Assembly (NCBI GenBank): GCA_025769875.1
Contig: JAGFNK010000015.1
Coordinates: 62,001 to 126,000 of the forward strand
Source of the DNA: Russula earlei
Lineage: Eukaryota; Basidiomycota; Agaricomycetes; Russulales; Russulaceae
Reading direction: 5' to 3'
DNA: 64,000 bases
Position numbers and translations under genes: made by a program. This document shows positions 34,541 through 44,529 of the stretch, piece after piece. The notes under the pieces are model-generated. The model saw nothing but the letters and a program-made list of their open reading frames with translations. It searched no databases and had not been told where the DNA came from. Positions within the stretch are counted from its first letter, which is position 1, and every line of letters begins with the position of its first letter.

Positions 34541-36729
34541 ATGTTCGCTCGCTCTTGGCTTGTCCATCACTTGTTTACTCTCAAGAGTCCTCGCTTTCAT
34601 TCAATGGCCTCCTCATCCCTGGACGCTCTCAACGCCGAGCTCACGCGGCAGACAGAGCTGTTCAACAAACTGCGACTTGAAAATTCTGACCCTGCCGCCC
34701 TCGAGGAATCACGCAAGAGGTTAGGCGAAATCAAGAGGGAGCTTGCCTCGCTCAAGCCAACAGGGAAAGACGCGAAGAAGAAGGAGCGCCTGCTTCTTAA
34801 AACGCCCAAGGTATGTTACGTTGCCCGCTCGTCCGGCCTGCGTTGCTGAGCGAGCACTCCTCCCCTTGCTCACGCGCAGGGCACGCGCGACTATGGTCCG
34901 GGAGAGATGTTCTGCCGAGACTACGTCGAGCGTATCGTGAAAGAGTGTTTCGTGCTGTACGGTGGTGCGCAGCTCGACACGCCCGTTTTCGAGCGCAAGG
35001 ACATACTCGCGGGCAAGTACGGCGAGGACGCGAAGCTCATCTTCGATCTCGAAGACCAAGGCGGAGAGCAGCTCGCCCTCCGCTACGACCACACCGTCCC
35101 TCTCGCGCGATACCTCGCCATGGGCGGCGCGACCAACACGCAATCGAAGCTGTGGCAGGTCGGGAAGGTCTATCGGAGAGACAGCCCGGTCATGTCCAAG
35201 GGCCGCATGCGGGAGTTTTCGCAAGCGGTGCGTGTTTGTTTGTTTTTTTTCTGGGGGGGGGCGGGGGGGGGGTCCTTTTCTCTGTTGAGCGAGCGTCTCA
35301 CATGCGCGCAACGACCGCCGCAGGACTTTGACATTTCTGGCCAGTGGGATACCATGATACCCGACGCGGAGCTGCTCAGCTTGCTGTGCACGATCCTCAC
35401 GCGACTGCAAGTCGGCGAATTCACGATCAAAGTGCGTCGATCCGGCGCCCCCCGTTCTGTTCGTTCGGAACGTCTTTGTGACCGGTGCACAGATCAACCA
35501 TAGGAAGATCCTTGACGGTATCTTCGAGGTCTGCGGCGTGCCCGCGGAGAAGATACGTCCCATATCGTCCGCCGTCGACAAACTGGACAAGGTACTTCGG
35601 ACGACACGTTGCCCCTCGGTCTGCGCTGACCTTCCAGCATAGCTGCCGTGGTCGGATGTGAAAAAGGAGATGACGGAGGAGAAAGCTCTCGATTCCGCTT
35701 CTGCGGACAGAATCGGCGAGTACGTGAAGCAAAAGGGTGCGCCGGTCATTCGAGGATCCGTCCGTCCGCCGTCTTGCTGATTGAGGGGGTAGGCAGTCGA
35801 CAGCTGCTCGATCGGCTCCTGACCGACGTGACGCTGACGGCCAACGCAAAGGCAAAACAGGGTCTCGACGAGATGGCCATCTTGTTCACTTTCCTCGACG
35901 CGTACGGAATCACCGATAAGGTTTCTCTCGTTTTCGGCACCTACATGAAAGCATCGATTGAACCCGTTTACGCACACAGATCTCGTTCGACTTGTCATTA
36001 GCACGCGGGTTGGACTACTACACGGGTCTAATTTATGAAGCCATTGTCGAGGCGTCGGCGCCACCCGGCCTCAAGGTGGCAGAAAACCTGGATCCAGCGC
36101 CTGCCACGCCAGCAGCGGCGCCGAAAAAGAAGGGCAAGAAATCCGGACCAGACGAGGACGAAGAGATCGACGAGTCGCAGGTCGGCGTAGGGTCGATCGC
36201 CGCCGGTGGGCGGTACGACGACCTCGTGGCGATGTTCACCGCGGCGGCATCGAGCGACGGCAAGAAGTGGGCCGGTCTACCGTGTGTCGGCGTGAGCATC
36301 GGGCTGGACCGCATCTTCGCGTTGCTCTGGCCCAAGTGGGTCGAGAGTGGGATGCGCAGCAAAGAGGTGTTCGCGTACGTGTTGTCGGCGGGCGACGGCC
36401 TGCTCCAGGAGCGCATGGGGCTCGTGCAGGAGCTCCGCGCGGAAGGCATCGCCGCGGACTTTTTGGCGAAGAATAAGCCGAAGCTGAACGCTCAATTCGC
36501 GGCGGGCGAGCGAGACGAGGTGCCTTATGCTATCATCCTCGGCGGGGACGAGCTCAAGGCGGGGCTGGTGACGGTCAAGGAGCAGCGTTGGGAGTTCATG
36601 GACGGGAAGAAGACGAAGGTCGAGTCGGCGGATAAAGGCACGCAAGTACCGCGCGCCGAGCTGGCGCAATGGCTCAAGGCTACGGCGACGTTCAAGGATT
36701 GGGCAAGTGGGAGGCTAATTCGACAATGA
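34541..36729 (+). CDS. HTS1: Histidyl-tRNA synthetase, cytosolic and probably mitochondrial
   Basis: Class II synthetase charging tRNA-His. Exons from Met 34604: 34604-34810, 34880-35227, 35324-35431, 35493-35591, 35643-35736, 35793-35920, 35980-36729 = 577 aa. An in-frame upstream Met at 34541 adds 21 residues ([20 protein letters not shown]...) that look like a mitochondrial presequence; a third in-frame Met lies at 34496. In yeast HTS1, alternative starts make the two forms (known), and the same is inferred here. An N-terminal WHEP-like coiled coil ([16 protein letters not shown]) is followed by KGTRDYGP, motif 2 ([20 protein letters not shown] then DFDI), the HisA motif [14 protein letters not shown], motif 3 ([15 protein letters not shown]) and an anticodon-binding domain ([18 protein letters not shown]). 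A Lys/Asp-rich insertion follows the HisA motif. Confidence 0.95.
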
Positions 36730-36834
36730 ATTGGTAGTTGAGACATATCTGGCCCGTGATACATAGCATAGAGTACACCATCAGAAGGCGAATGGAAAAT
36801 TTCTATTGTGTACGCTTGTGGTGAGACTGCACTT

Positions 36835-37716
36835 CTACTCCTCGCCTGACTCGGAATCGTACTCCTCGTCGTCGTCGTCGTCGTCGTCGTCTATGTCAAG
36901 TCATCGCCCCAGTGTTCTCGGGAAAGCCAGAAAACACCTACCACTGGCGATGTCATATTTGGAGATACTACGTTCGGCCTGATGGCGAAGGAACGCATTG
37001 CGCGTTTCCTTGTCGTCTTCAGCGACATACTCCAGTGCCACAAGACCTGCCTTGTCTTTGATACTAAAGGTGCCACAGTGAGAAGAGAGGCATCCGCGAG
37101 AGTGAATCCCGACCTCGTGTCTGCGCCGGCGTCGAGGAGGGAATCAACGATGAGGGCGCGGAGCTCGGGCTCCTTGATCTTCACGGCAAGGTGCAGCGGC
37201 GTCGCGCCCTCGAGGCGGTTGACGAGGTCGACGTCGCAGTCCTCGTATTCGAGCAATTCGTTCAGGGCGTCGAGCGAACCTTCTGATGCTCTGGTCCATG
37301 GCGCTCAATCATAAGTACAAGAGACGGAGGAGAGCTGCGGCCGCTCACGCCCAGTGCAGAGCTTTTCCGTCCCCCGGCGGCCCCATGAAGGATGTGCATC
37401 GTCAGCATTGCATGAGACGACTTTTAACGCAATTTGGGAGGCGTCCCCACCTGTGTTCCCGATGCTTTACGGACAGCCTCGTCAGCACGCGCAGAGGAAG
37501 CGCTCGATTACGCTTGGAATCTCACCCATCCTGGAAGTTGATGTCGAACTTGTCGGACTTGGCAAAAACCTCCAACAGCTGGTCGACGTTGTCTGAGCGC
37601 GCGGCATCATGCAGCAATCTGTCTAGGGCGAGGGGGGTCGTCGTCAGTGTGGGAACCCTATGCGGTTCGTTGTCGAACGCACTGTAAGTTGCGACTTGGT
37701 CGTGATCTTCGGCCAT
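36835..37716 (-). CDS. Ankyrin-repeat protein with acidic tail
   Basis: Minus-strand gene of three or four exons, Met at 37716 (MAEDHDQVATYSAFDNEPHR). The first exon contains LHDAARSDNVDQLLEVFAKS and DKFDINFQDG, the start of an ankyrin unit. Later exons give LLEYEDCDVDLVNRLEGATP followed by LHLAVKIKEPELRALIVDSL and LLDAGADT, two more ankyrin repeats. The C-terminal exon encodes KYDIASG and a run of Asp/Glu (from the (GTC)n tract at 36866-36893) ending in YDSESGEE at 36835. Size and acidic tail resemble small ankyrin chaperones such as yeast Yar1, but that match is not certain. Gene ends converge with HTS1. Confidence 0.75.
36866..36893. repeat. Trinucleotide (GTC)n microsatellite in coding sequence
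   Basis: About eight to nine tandem GTC/GAC units; on the minus strand they encode the poly-Asp tract of the ankyrin protein tail. Likely length-variable between strains. Confidence 0.85.
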
Positions 37717-37835
37717 CTGTCGATGCAGTTGATTCTGGTGAACCGTGGTGTGGTGACGGGGATGGAAACAGCGCCTTCTTAATCCGGAAAGTCTCAGCTT
37801 CCTTTTCAGGCACCTTGTTGTCCCTGGGGCAGCAG

Positions 37836-39380
37836 ATGCAACCTCCGGCAGATTTTCTCGGTTATGATCCTGTATGTTTCTATATTCTGCGAGTCCGCAT
37901 CGACTAGCCTCGTCATTCTTTTAGGATTCGCTCGTCACCGAAACTCTCGTATCCGTTATCACGAAGGCCGTCATCATAGATGACCACGGAGAACGCAAGG
38001 TGGTGGCCGTCAAGGCGGGAAAGGCGAAGAAGAGGCTGGTGCTAGAGCCTCACGACATTGTCAAGGAGCTTCGTCTGCTCCTGTCGCTGTCCCATCCCGC
38101 GGTCAGGTTCCACATGTTTCAAGTTCTGCCTTGCTGGCGCAGCCGGCGTGCTTACACGCGCACTGTGCACAGATCATCCGCGTCTTGGGCCACGATTACG
38201 ACGCGTCACAATCGATACAGCGATTTTGGATGCCGTTCATGCCTTTTACGCTTGCGGACCTTCTCTCGGTCCCTACCTTTTCTCCCCTTTCTGATCCTGA
38301 TGCGTCGACCCATGACGAGGAGGCCGTCTTGGCGTTTACCATAGTGGCCAAGTCCGTCATCCATCAGGTCCTTTCGGGCGTCGCATATTTGCACTGTCCC
38401 GAAAGACGGATCGCGCACCGCGACATCAAACCGCGGAACATACTCCTCGACACTTCGTGCGCGGCCGTGCTCATAGACTTTGGCATTGCGTACTCTCAAA
38501 CGCCCGGACCGCGGGATGTATGGCCCGAGCCGGAGGGGAAGATGTACTTTGAGGTGGGCAGCGGGTACGCGATGTGTATTCCAACATGCACCAACGATCC
38601 CGACGCTCGTCTCTGACCTAGACCATACCGCGCGCCCGAGCTTCTATTCGGTGCGCGCAAGTACGACGCGACCGCCAGCGATTTGTGGTCCCTCGGCACC
38701 ATGTTTGCGGAATTCTTCACGACCCTTCACCGCCGCACTCTGGGCGATGACGACGACGATCGGGACGCAGTGGAGAGGGGCGACGCCACGCAGGCCTATC
38801 ATTTCGACGAGCCGTCCGGGGAGTGGGCGCGTTCCGAATGGGAGCGCTATTCGCTGTTCGACGGCTCGCGCGGCGACATCGGCCTTGCCTGGAGCATCTT
38901 CCGCACGCGTGGGCCGCCCACGCCGGAAAACTGGCCCGTCCGTTCCCTTTTCCGCTTCCGTCCGTGCGTTTCTGATGCGTCGTTTGGTCCCAGACGTTCA
39001 CGGAGCTGCCCGACGCGAACAAGATCAACTTCATCGACTCGCCCGGCGTGCACCTGTCGACGTTGCTCCCGCACCTCGTCGACGCGCCGACGCCGCCGCC
39101 CTTTCGGCCTGGGAAGCCAGCGCGAGTGCACTTTCCTCCCGCGGAGCAGGAACCGACCGCGTTGGACTTGCTGCACCGCCTGCTCGTTTATCCACCCGAT
39201 TCGCGTCTCAGGGCCGCCGCGGCGCTGACACATCCTTGGCTATTGGACGACGCGCCGCTCGTCCTTCCCCAGGCCGCTCTTGTCTTCGCGAGCGATAGCG
39301 TGCTCGCATACGCCGCGGAGACGCGCGACGGCAAGACGGCCGGAGAGTGGCTGAAGATTTTCCTTGCGCCTGGTCTGTAG
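37836..39380 (+). CDS. CDK-family protein kinase, Cak1-like
   Basis: Exons 37836-37871, 37925-38101, 38173-38564, 38622-38937 and 38994-39380 total 1308 nt, 435 aa; splices are in phase. The ATP-site lysine lies in KVVAVKAGKAKKR, but no GxGxxG glycine loop precedes it. The catalytic loop is AHRDIKPRNILLD (HRD near residue 153), then LIDFGIAY (DFG near 173) and PYRAPELLFGARKYDATASD with LWSLG. The late kinase-lobe motif LLHRLLVYPPDSRLRAAAAL marks it as CMGC/CDK-like. Lack of the glycine loop is a known trait of yeast Cak1, the CDK-activating kinase, hence the tentative name. A ~45-residue insertion after LWSLGTMFAEFFTTL (DDDDDRDAVERGD...) is unusual. The frame is open upstream of the chosen Met. 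Confidence 0.85.
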
Positions 39381-40130
39381 TGATGGAGCGAAAGCATGGG
39401 TCGATCAAGTCCCTTTGGGGATTGCTCTCCCGGGCCACGCGCGCTCAACGGGATGTATTCCTCATCCCATTCCCTGGAGTATCAAAAGCTCTTCTCCCCT
39501 CCCCTCCCTCCGAACCTTGGAAATATGGTTGTGATTCATTTGGGTTCTCACGGGCGCAGTTGAAACTCTAGTTTCGAATGATGATTCTATTGATTTGTGC
39601 GTCGGAAAAGATCAAGCTTTACGGTCGCATCTCCTTGTTTCGGGAAGGAAATGATGTCACGCAACGTTGACGTGTACTCGATGTCGACGAGATCGAGGCC
39701 GTATCGGGATGTTCCACTTACCCAAAGCTGCCTGGTGTAGTTCAAAGGTAAAATACAACCGAACTCGATCTAACTCAAGTCGACAACGTCGTCGTGAGGC
39801 TAAACGCGTTTGGGCAGCGGAGGTACTTCGCTTGCGACGGCCAACTCAGATCCCTGAATGGCATAAACAATTCACCCAAACCCTTTAAATATTCACTCAT
39901 CGATCTGGTCCCACGCACACTCGACCCGGCCTGGGGATTCTGTCGTGCCATCACCGTCACTATCTTTGCAGAGGTATGTCTCCATCTCCTCTTCTTTGGT
40001 TAGGCGAGCGCATTGCGGCTTTGTGACGCGTCCTGCAGGATCTTACCCTGCAGGCTGGTTAGCAAGTCGCGTTGCTGAGAGTCCTCCCGTCAGTTCCCGT
40101 GGTTCCTCCTGAAGACACGTATGTGCACAG
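39381..40130. other. Intergenic, upstream region of the DUF6534 gene
   Basis: Frames at 39667-40003 were inspected. They show no domain, and one contains CLHLLFFG-like hydrophobic text probably by chance. A TTTAAATATT box at about 39885 may serve as a core promoter element. A string TGGTGTAGTTCAAAGGTAAA at 39729-39748 resembles a tRNA A box but no cloverleaf follows. Confidence 0.4.
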
Positions 40131-40863
40131 ACATACGATTTACCCTTGGTGCTGTCCTGGGTGGGGCCTTGGCCTCTACGGCGTAAGCGCAAGTCATTGA
40201 TTCCGAATCTATTGTTTGCCTACCTTTCTCCCCCGAGAGTCTATCCGGGGCGCTCTGCCTCCAGACGTTTCTCTACTTTAATAAATACACGAACGATCCC
40301 AAGCATTTGAAAGCCCTGGTATGTTTTCTCTTTCGTCCCCCCAAACAAGACGTGCCTGTGAATTCATGGCGATGCGACCAATGACAGGTTTCTCTCGTCT
40401 GGCAAGTTATGCGCAGTGTCCTATTTGGATGCAAGTCAACTCCTGTTTTTGGCGATACAGGACTATGGACACAATTCAAACATGCTGCATCATCTCACTG
40501 TCCTATCAGTACATCATCCTCAACTTTGGATGGCCGGAGATTGATGATCACAGATTTGGGCACGTCTCGTAAACACCTTGTTTCACTTCACGATGGTGCT
40601 GACATTTTATCGCTAACTGCACAGGACAGTTACGGTACGTCACCTAGCTGTTAAGACACATCGTCGGCCATCCTCCTTCAACTCGATAGGCTTCTATTCT
40701 ACTTACAGTAAGTTTAACTACCATGAACCTATGGTCGCTGACGAACGGGGTTCATCTGCCAAGGCCCTTTTAAACTTTTGCGTTAATGGGTAGGCCTCCT
40801 TGAAAGCGTCTTCAATTTGGCTTATGTCGCTACAGTTTTTTTGCGCACAAGGTTCATAAAAGT

Positions 40864-41550
40864 GTGAGTATCGTTGTAAGGAAGATTATGGCTGGCCTCG
40901 AAATCATGTACGAAAACGTGACACAACACGACACGACATGAGACTGACACCTCAGCTCCCTTTCATACCTTGCCCCCTCCCTCTCGTTCCAGGCAGTCCA
41001 CCAACTGCACACCACAAGCCATCTCACGTGTGACATCAAGACCTTGATCACATTGCCCAGCCCTCACCACTGACCACGCATGCATGCACACCTCGGCACA
41101 CTAGATGTGTTCGTGTCTCAACCCTTTCACGACTGCCTTGACCATCTTGACCAGTCTGGATTCTCTTTCATGCATTTCATCTCTAGTACCTTCTCTCTTG
41201 TATATAAACTGTTTATATACAAGAGAGAAGGTACTAGAGATGAAATGCATGAAAGAGAATCCAGACTGGTCAAGATGGTCAAGGCAGTTGTGAAAGGGTT
41301 GAGACATGAACACATCTAGTGTGCCGAGGTGTGCATGCACGCGTGGTCAGTGGCAAGGGCTGGGCAATGCAATTGAGGTCTTGATGTCGCACGCAAGATG
41401 GCTTGTGGTGTGCGGTCAGTGGACTGCCTGGAACGAGAGGGAGGGGGCAAGGGATGAAAGGGAGCTGAGGTGTCAGTCTCATGTCGTGTCGTGTCGCGTT
41501 TTCGCATGTGATTTCGAGGCCAGCCATAATCTTCCTTACATCGTTATCAC
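40864..41550. mobile_element. Fold-back (palindromic) element
   Basis: A ~687 bp inverted repeat centred on base 41210. The inner ~130 bp of each arm are almost identical (only a few mismatches), so the same peptide is encoded on both strands. Outer arms diverge more but match to the ends: left GTGAGTATCGTTGTAAGGAA, right TTCCTTACATCGTTATCAC. There is essentially no spacer (GTATATAAAC-T-GTTTATATAC). No transposase is present. It sits between FFAHKVHK and later DUF6534 pieces. The left end supplies a consensus GTGAGT donor and the right flank a CTTCAG acceptor, so it may be removed as an intron. No target-site duplication was recognised. Confidence 0.9.
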
Positions 41551-42158
41551 TTCTTCAGGGTCCTTTCAAGAATAATCAGTGAGCCAAGGAAATTGGCGGC
41601 TGACTGGAGCAACAGTGAATGAAAATATTCTCCCTAAGAGAAACATCACTCATGTCATGTCTACTAGGTGTTTATCATGATCTTACGGCTTGGTACGCGT
41701 GTTTCGTTGCTTCGATGTCGCGAGTGCTGACATTGCAATAGGTGTTGCTTTCTGTGAGCTTATGGTTCCTGTTTTTAGGGAACCTTGGGACTGATGCATT
41801 CGCGTTGGGTAAGTTACTGTGATCGAGATGCATCTACTTTCTAATTCACCCAACTTCAATGTACTGACTATTTCCTAGGCTGCGCCTCGGGAGTTTTTGA
41901 TTGTATCGCCATAGATTTTGGGTAAGGACACTTAATCTAGACCCCGATTGCTGTTCAACTTCATGTAGCCACAGCTAACAACGGGTCTCGTCTTGTCCGT
42001 ATTGACGGACATGATCATTATGGGTGGTCTATGCCATTACTTACGCATCCTCAACCCAGGCTTATACCGAACGAAGAAGATGTTGTCTGTTGAACCGGAA
42101 CCTGAACGGATCAAAGAAGGTGAAGACCTTCATACAAGGTTCAAGATCCGCTCATAGA

Positions 42159-42472
42159 TGTTACGTGTTAGACAGAACTTTAGTATATGCGCTTATGGCA
42201 ATAGGGTTACGCATACTACGCTATCTATCACAAGATGCAGCCTTATGCTGTGTCTAGAACGTTTCCACATCACGCGTCACTGAATGTGCGATATAGTGGA
42301 CACCTGTAGTCACCTCTTTTGGACTTAGGAACAGCCCTGGGTCATAGAGGTATAAATACCATACTTGTAGACGAGTATATATATCGCTCTACACCCCAAT
42401 ATCACTTGAGCATTAGCACAACCTCTAAGGTGGGTTGCTTAGCCTGTTAGCTGCGCTCTATGCTGCGCAACA
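42159..42472 (+). mobile_element. Possible solo LTR
   Basis: About 314 bp beginning TGTTAC and ending GCAACA (inverted TGTT/AACA ends), with an internal TATAAATA at about 42350 and a CTCTACACC-type start-like region downstream. It separates the YRTKKM and NSVLTW pieces of the DUF6534 gene. This is LTR-like architecture for a Copia-type element. No 5 bp target duplication matches (ATAGA left, TTGTC right), so the exact ends or the interpretation may be wrong. Confidence 0.4.
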
Positions 42473-42861
42473 TTGTCCACCATCATTGGCTTTGCTGAAA
42501 CCAACAGTGTTTTGACATGGTTCCTAATTTGTTTATGTCTCTGTGGAGCTCTCTGAGATTTAATTCGACAGCATCGCCGCACTTTCGTGTCTCACTTGCG
42601 TAAAATGACCTCCCCCACTCTTCGTGACTCATGTTGACAAGCCAGATAGTTGATTATCTACCGTACTAAGCTAGTGTACCTGGGTTTTCACTTCGTAATG
42701 GGGAAATGTAAGTGCACTGATCCTTGGCGCTGGAGATAACACATGATTCTCCAACGTTTCCAGGCTATTCTAACTCACTTTTGGCGAGGTGTGCCCTCCA
42801 TGGATTATTCTTTCTTGGAGAGATGACCGAGAAAAAGGCGTCACAGCCTGAATATGCGTAG

Positions 42862-43492
42862 TTATGTCAGGCGCCTGGTGGCGACACCAGCGGATTTGAT
42901 TAACATTGTGGACCCCACGGCCCTGAATGGACTATCACCTTCCCAAACGAGATGTCGAGACCCAGCCAGCAAGCCCGAACCCGAACCCGAAGAAAGAGCT
43001 GGGAACGCATCGGTGAATAGCTTTTCTGCTGTTCACGAGCACCCCTAAGCAATGGTCCCTTCCAGCCTCTGGAGATCAAGGTCGACCAGACAGTTCATTA
43101 TGACTTGGCAGCCGACCAGTGCCGAGTGGTGAGATGATGTTGTTCCTGAGCCCTATTTCTGCGTTCAGTTATGGAAAGCTCGTTGAGAACATCCCGGCCC
43201 AAGCTGGGGTCGAAACGAGCGAAACGGTGGGGACTCTTATCGCTGGGCAAACGGACATGATGTATCTACAGAGTATTTATTAGGCCGATTAAAGATAAAG
43301 ATTAAAGAGGGTGCACTAGTAGTGCACCCAACCCACTTAGTACGTGGGCTTGATGATACATACGTCGACAGGACATAAAGGCTCGGATATTTCGCCGCAA
43401 GCCGTTATGGTATTACGTATCTATCTTCTCTCAGTTTCCACGGCACTGTTAGAGTGACTCCTATTTTGTTTTGTATCCTGCTTTGTCCTACA
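42862..43492. other. Intergenic with two adjacent perfect hairpins
   Basis: No gene recognised. At 43309-43329 lies GGGTGCACTA-G-TAGTGCACCC, a perfect palindrome of two 10 nt arms. It is followed within a few bases by CCCAC...GTGGG at about 43333-43349. They may mark the end of a small mobile element or act as a terminator-like structure; nothing else supports either. Confidence 0.45.
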
Positions 43493-43885
43493 CACAAGTG
43501 CCGAGTGTAGCGTGTCTACAGGTGCACCAACTTCGTCCTCCGGAAGTGTGTGCCCTCGGCCAGCGTCATACAGGTTGCCGGCACACGGGAGCAGCGCGCT
43601 TTGCACTACCCGCACTACCCGCACGCGTACGAGAACCGCCTCCAGACCGTCATGAAGAGCATACGTTCCGCCGGATGGCAAGCCGAGCAGGACGACTTCC
43701 ACTGTTTATTGGAGCAGTTTTATGCCGTCGGCCATCATGTTGGCTCCAGAGGGGTGCTCCAAGATATGGCGCTCGCTGGGATACAGCCCCGCACGAGAAC
43801 ATGCGGCCTTTGTTCACAGGCGTTGGCGCGCCGGCTGACGCTTCCCTGTTCCTGTTCCGAAGAACGAAACGACGCGAAGCGCTGA
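43493..43885 (+). pseudogene. Pentatricopeptide-repeat protein fragment
   Basis: Frame with YPHAYENRLQTVMKSIRSAG, EQDDFHCLLEQFYAVGHHVG, LQDMALAGIQPRTRTCGLC and SQALARRLTLPC. The helix-turn-helix spacing and the text ALxxGIxPRTxTxGLCxQA are those of fungal mitochondrial PPR proteins. Only about three repeats are present, without a start, presequence or the rest of a typically 600+ aa protein. The sequence after 43885 carries no further repeats. It is best read as a truncated relic. Confidence 0.6.
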
Positions 43886-44186
43886 TCGAAGAAAGGACGA
43901 AGAGGGGCTAATCGCTGGCCAGACTGTATTCTCCCGTCAAACGCTCCCTGGTCGTGATGGGTGCGTTCTGCTCGAGGGTACGTTTCTTTGGCACCGCCGG
44001 ATCCCTTGGTTGGTTCTAGTATGAGGAGAGTGTCCATCATGTAATCTGTGGCGCGAACGTTCATCGCATCGCATCGCGTTATTCGTTCCCACAGAAGTAA
44101 CCTAGGATACCCCGATATAAGGGCCGCATGGCTCCCCACAAACCCCCACAATTCGAGTCCACACCTCACCGATCCACTCCTGCGTA

Positions 44187-44330
44187 GGGCTGCCGACCGT
44201 ACCCGTACACATACGGTTTACGGCTACCGTAATACGGTATCCCGTACCGTACCATACGGGTAGTGGAAGTGTACCCTGACGGTACGGTTGCCGGTACGGT
44301 AAGTTACCCGTACCGTACCGTATAAGGGAT
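44187..44330 (+). repeat. Left terminal/subterminal ACGGTA repeat block
   Basis: Begins TAGGGCTGCCGACCGTACCC and continues with at least a dozen ACGGTA, TACCGT and ATACGG words in both orientations to about 44330. It is matched in inverted orientation by 47060-47220. Confidence 0.8.
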
Positions 44331-44529
44331 GCCATCAAGCCGTATATACGGGCCGTATATTAGTTGTACTCAGTTGCAAGACAAACCCCGTCTTGGAGTC
44401 CTCCCCTTAAAACCAGGCACCACGACGCTCCTCACCGCTCGCCGCTCCCTCTTCCCTATATCACATCTCCGCACCCACGCCCCATAAACCATCGACATAT
44501 CTTCCAGACCATCCTCCAAGTTCCTCGTC

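Larger units (their letters stand above)
40131..42861 (+). pseudogene. DUF6534-type multi-span membrane protein, interrupted by insertions
   Basis: Agaricomycete seven-TM-like family of unknown function. Recognisable pieces in order: MCTDIRFTLGAVLGGALAST (40131-40182), spliced to LSGALCLQTFLYFNKYTND and PKHLKAL (40240-40318); YLDASQLLFLAIQDYGHN (about 40430-40480); FFAHKVHK before the palindrome; SGVFDCIAIDFG (about 41890); QLTTGLVLSVLTDMIIMGGL then CHYLRILNPGLYRTKKM (41972-42090); NSVLTWFLICLCL (about 42505); FDSIAALSCLTCV (about 42565); and YLGFHFVMGKCYSNSLLARC then LHGLFFLGEMTE to the stop at 42861. A fold-back element (40864-41550) and a probable solo LTR (42159-42472) lie within it. In-frame stops near both suggest loss of function unless the insertions are spliced out. 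Confidence 0.65.

Noticed and set aside
36866..36893. CRISPR-like or satellite array
   Set aside because: A simple trinucleotide tract encoding poly-Asp; no spacers.
39720..39760. tRNA-like A box (TGGTGTAGTTCAAAGG)
   Set aside because: No matching B box or cloverleaf within 90 bases.
41080..41340. Twin ORFs of 79 aa with nearly the same peptide on both strands
   Set aside because: A direct consequence of the palindrome; the peptide has no domain and is not a gene.
43300..43350. Helitron 3' end
   Set aside because: The hairpin is suitable but no CTRRT terminus follows at the right distance and no Rep/helicase or 5' TC end was seen.
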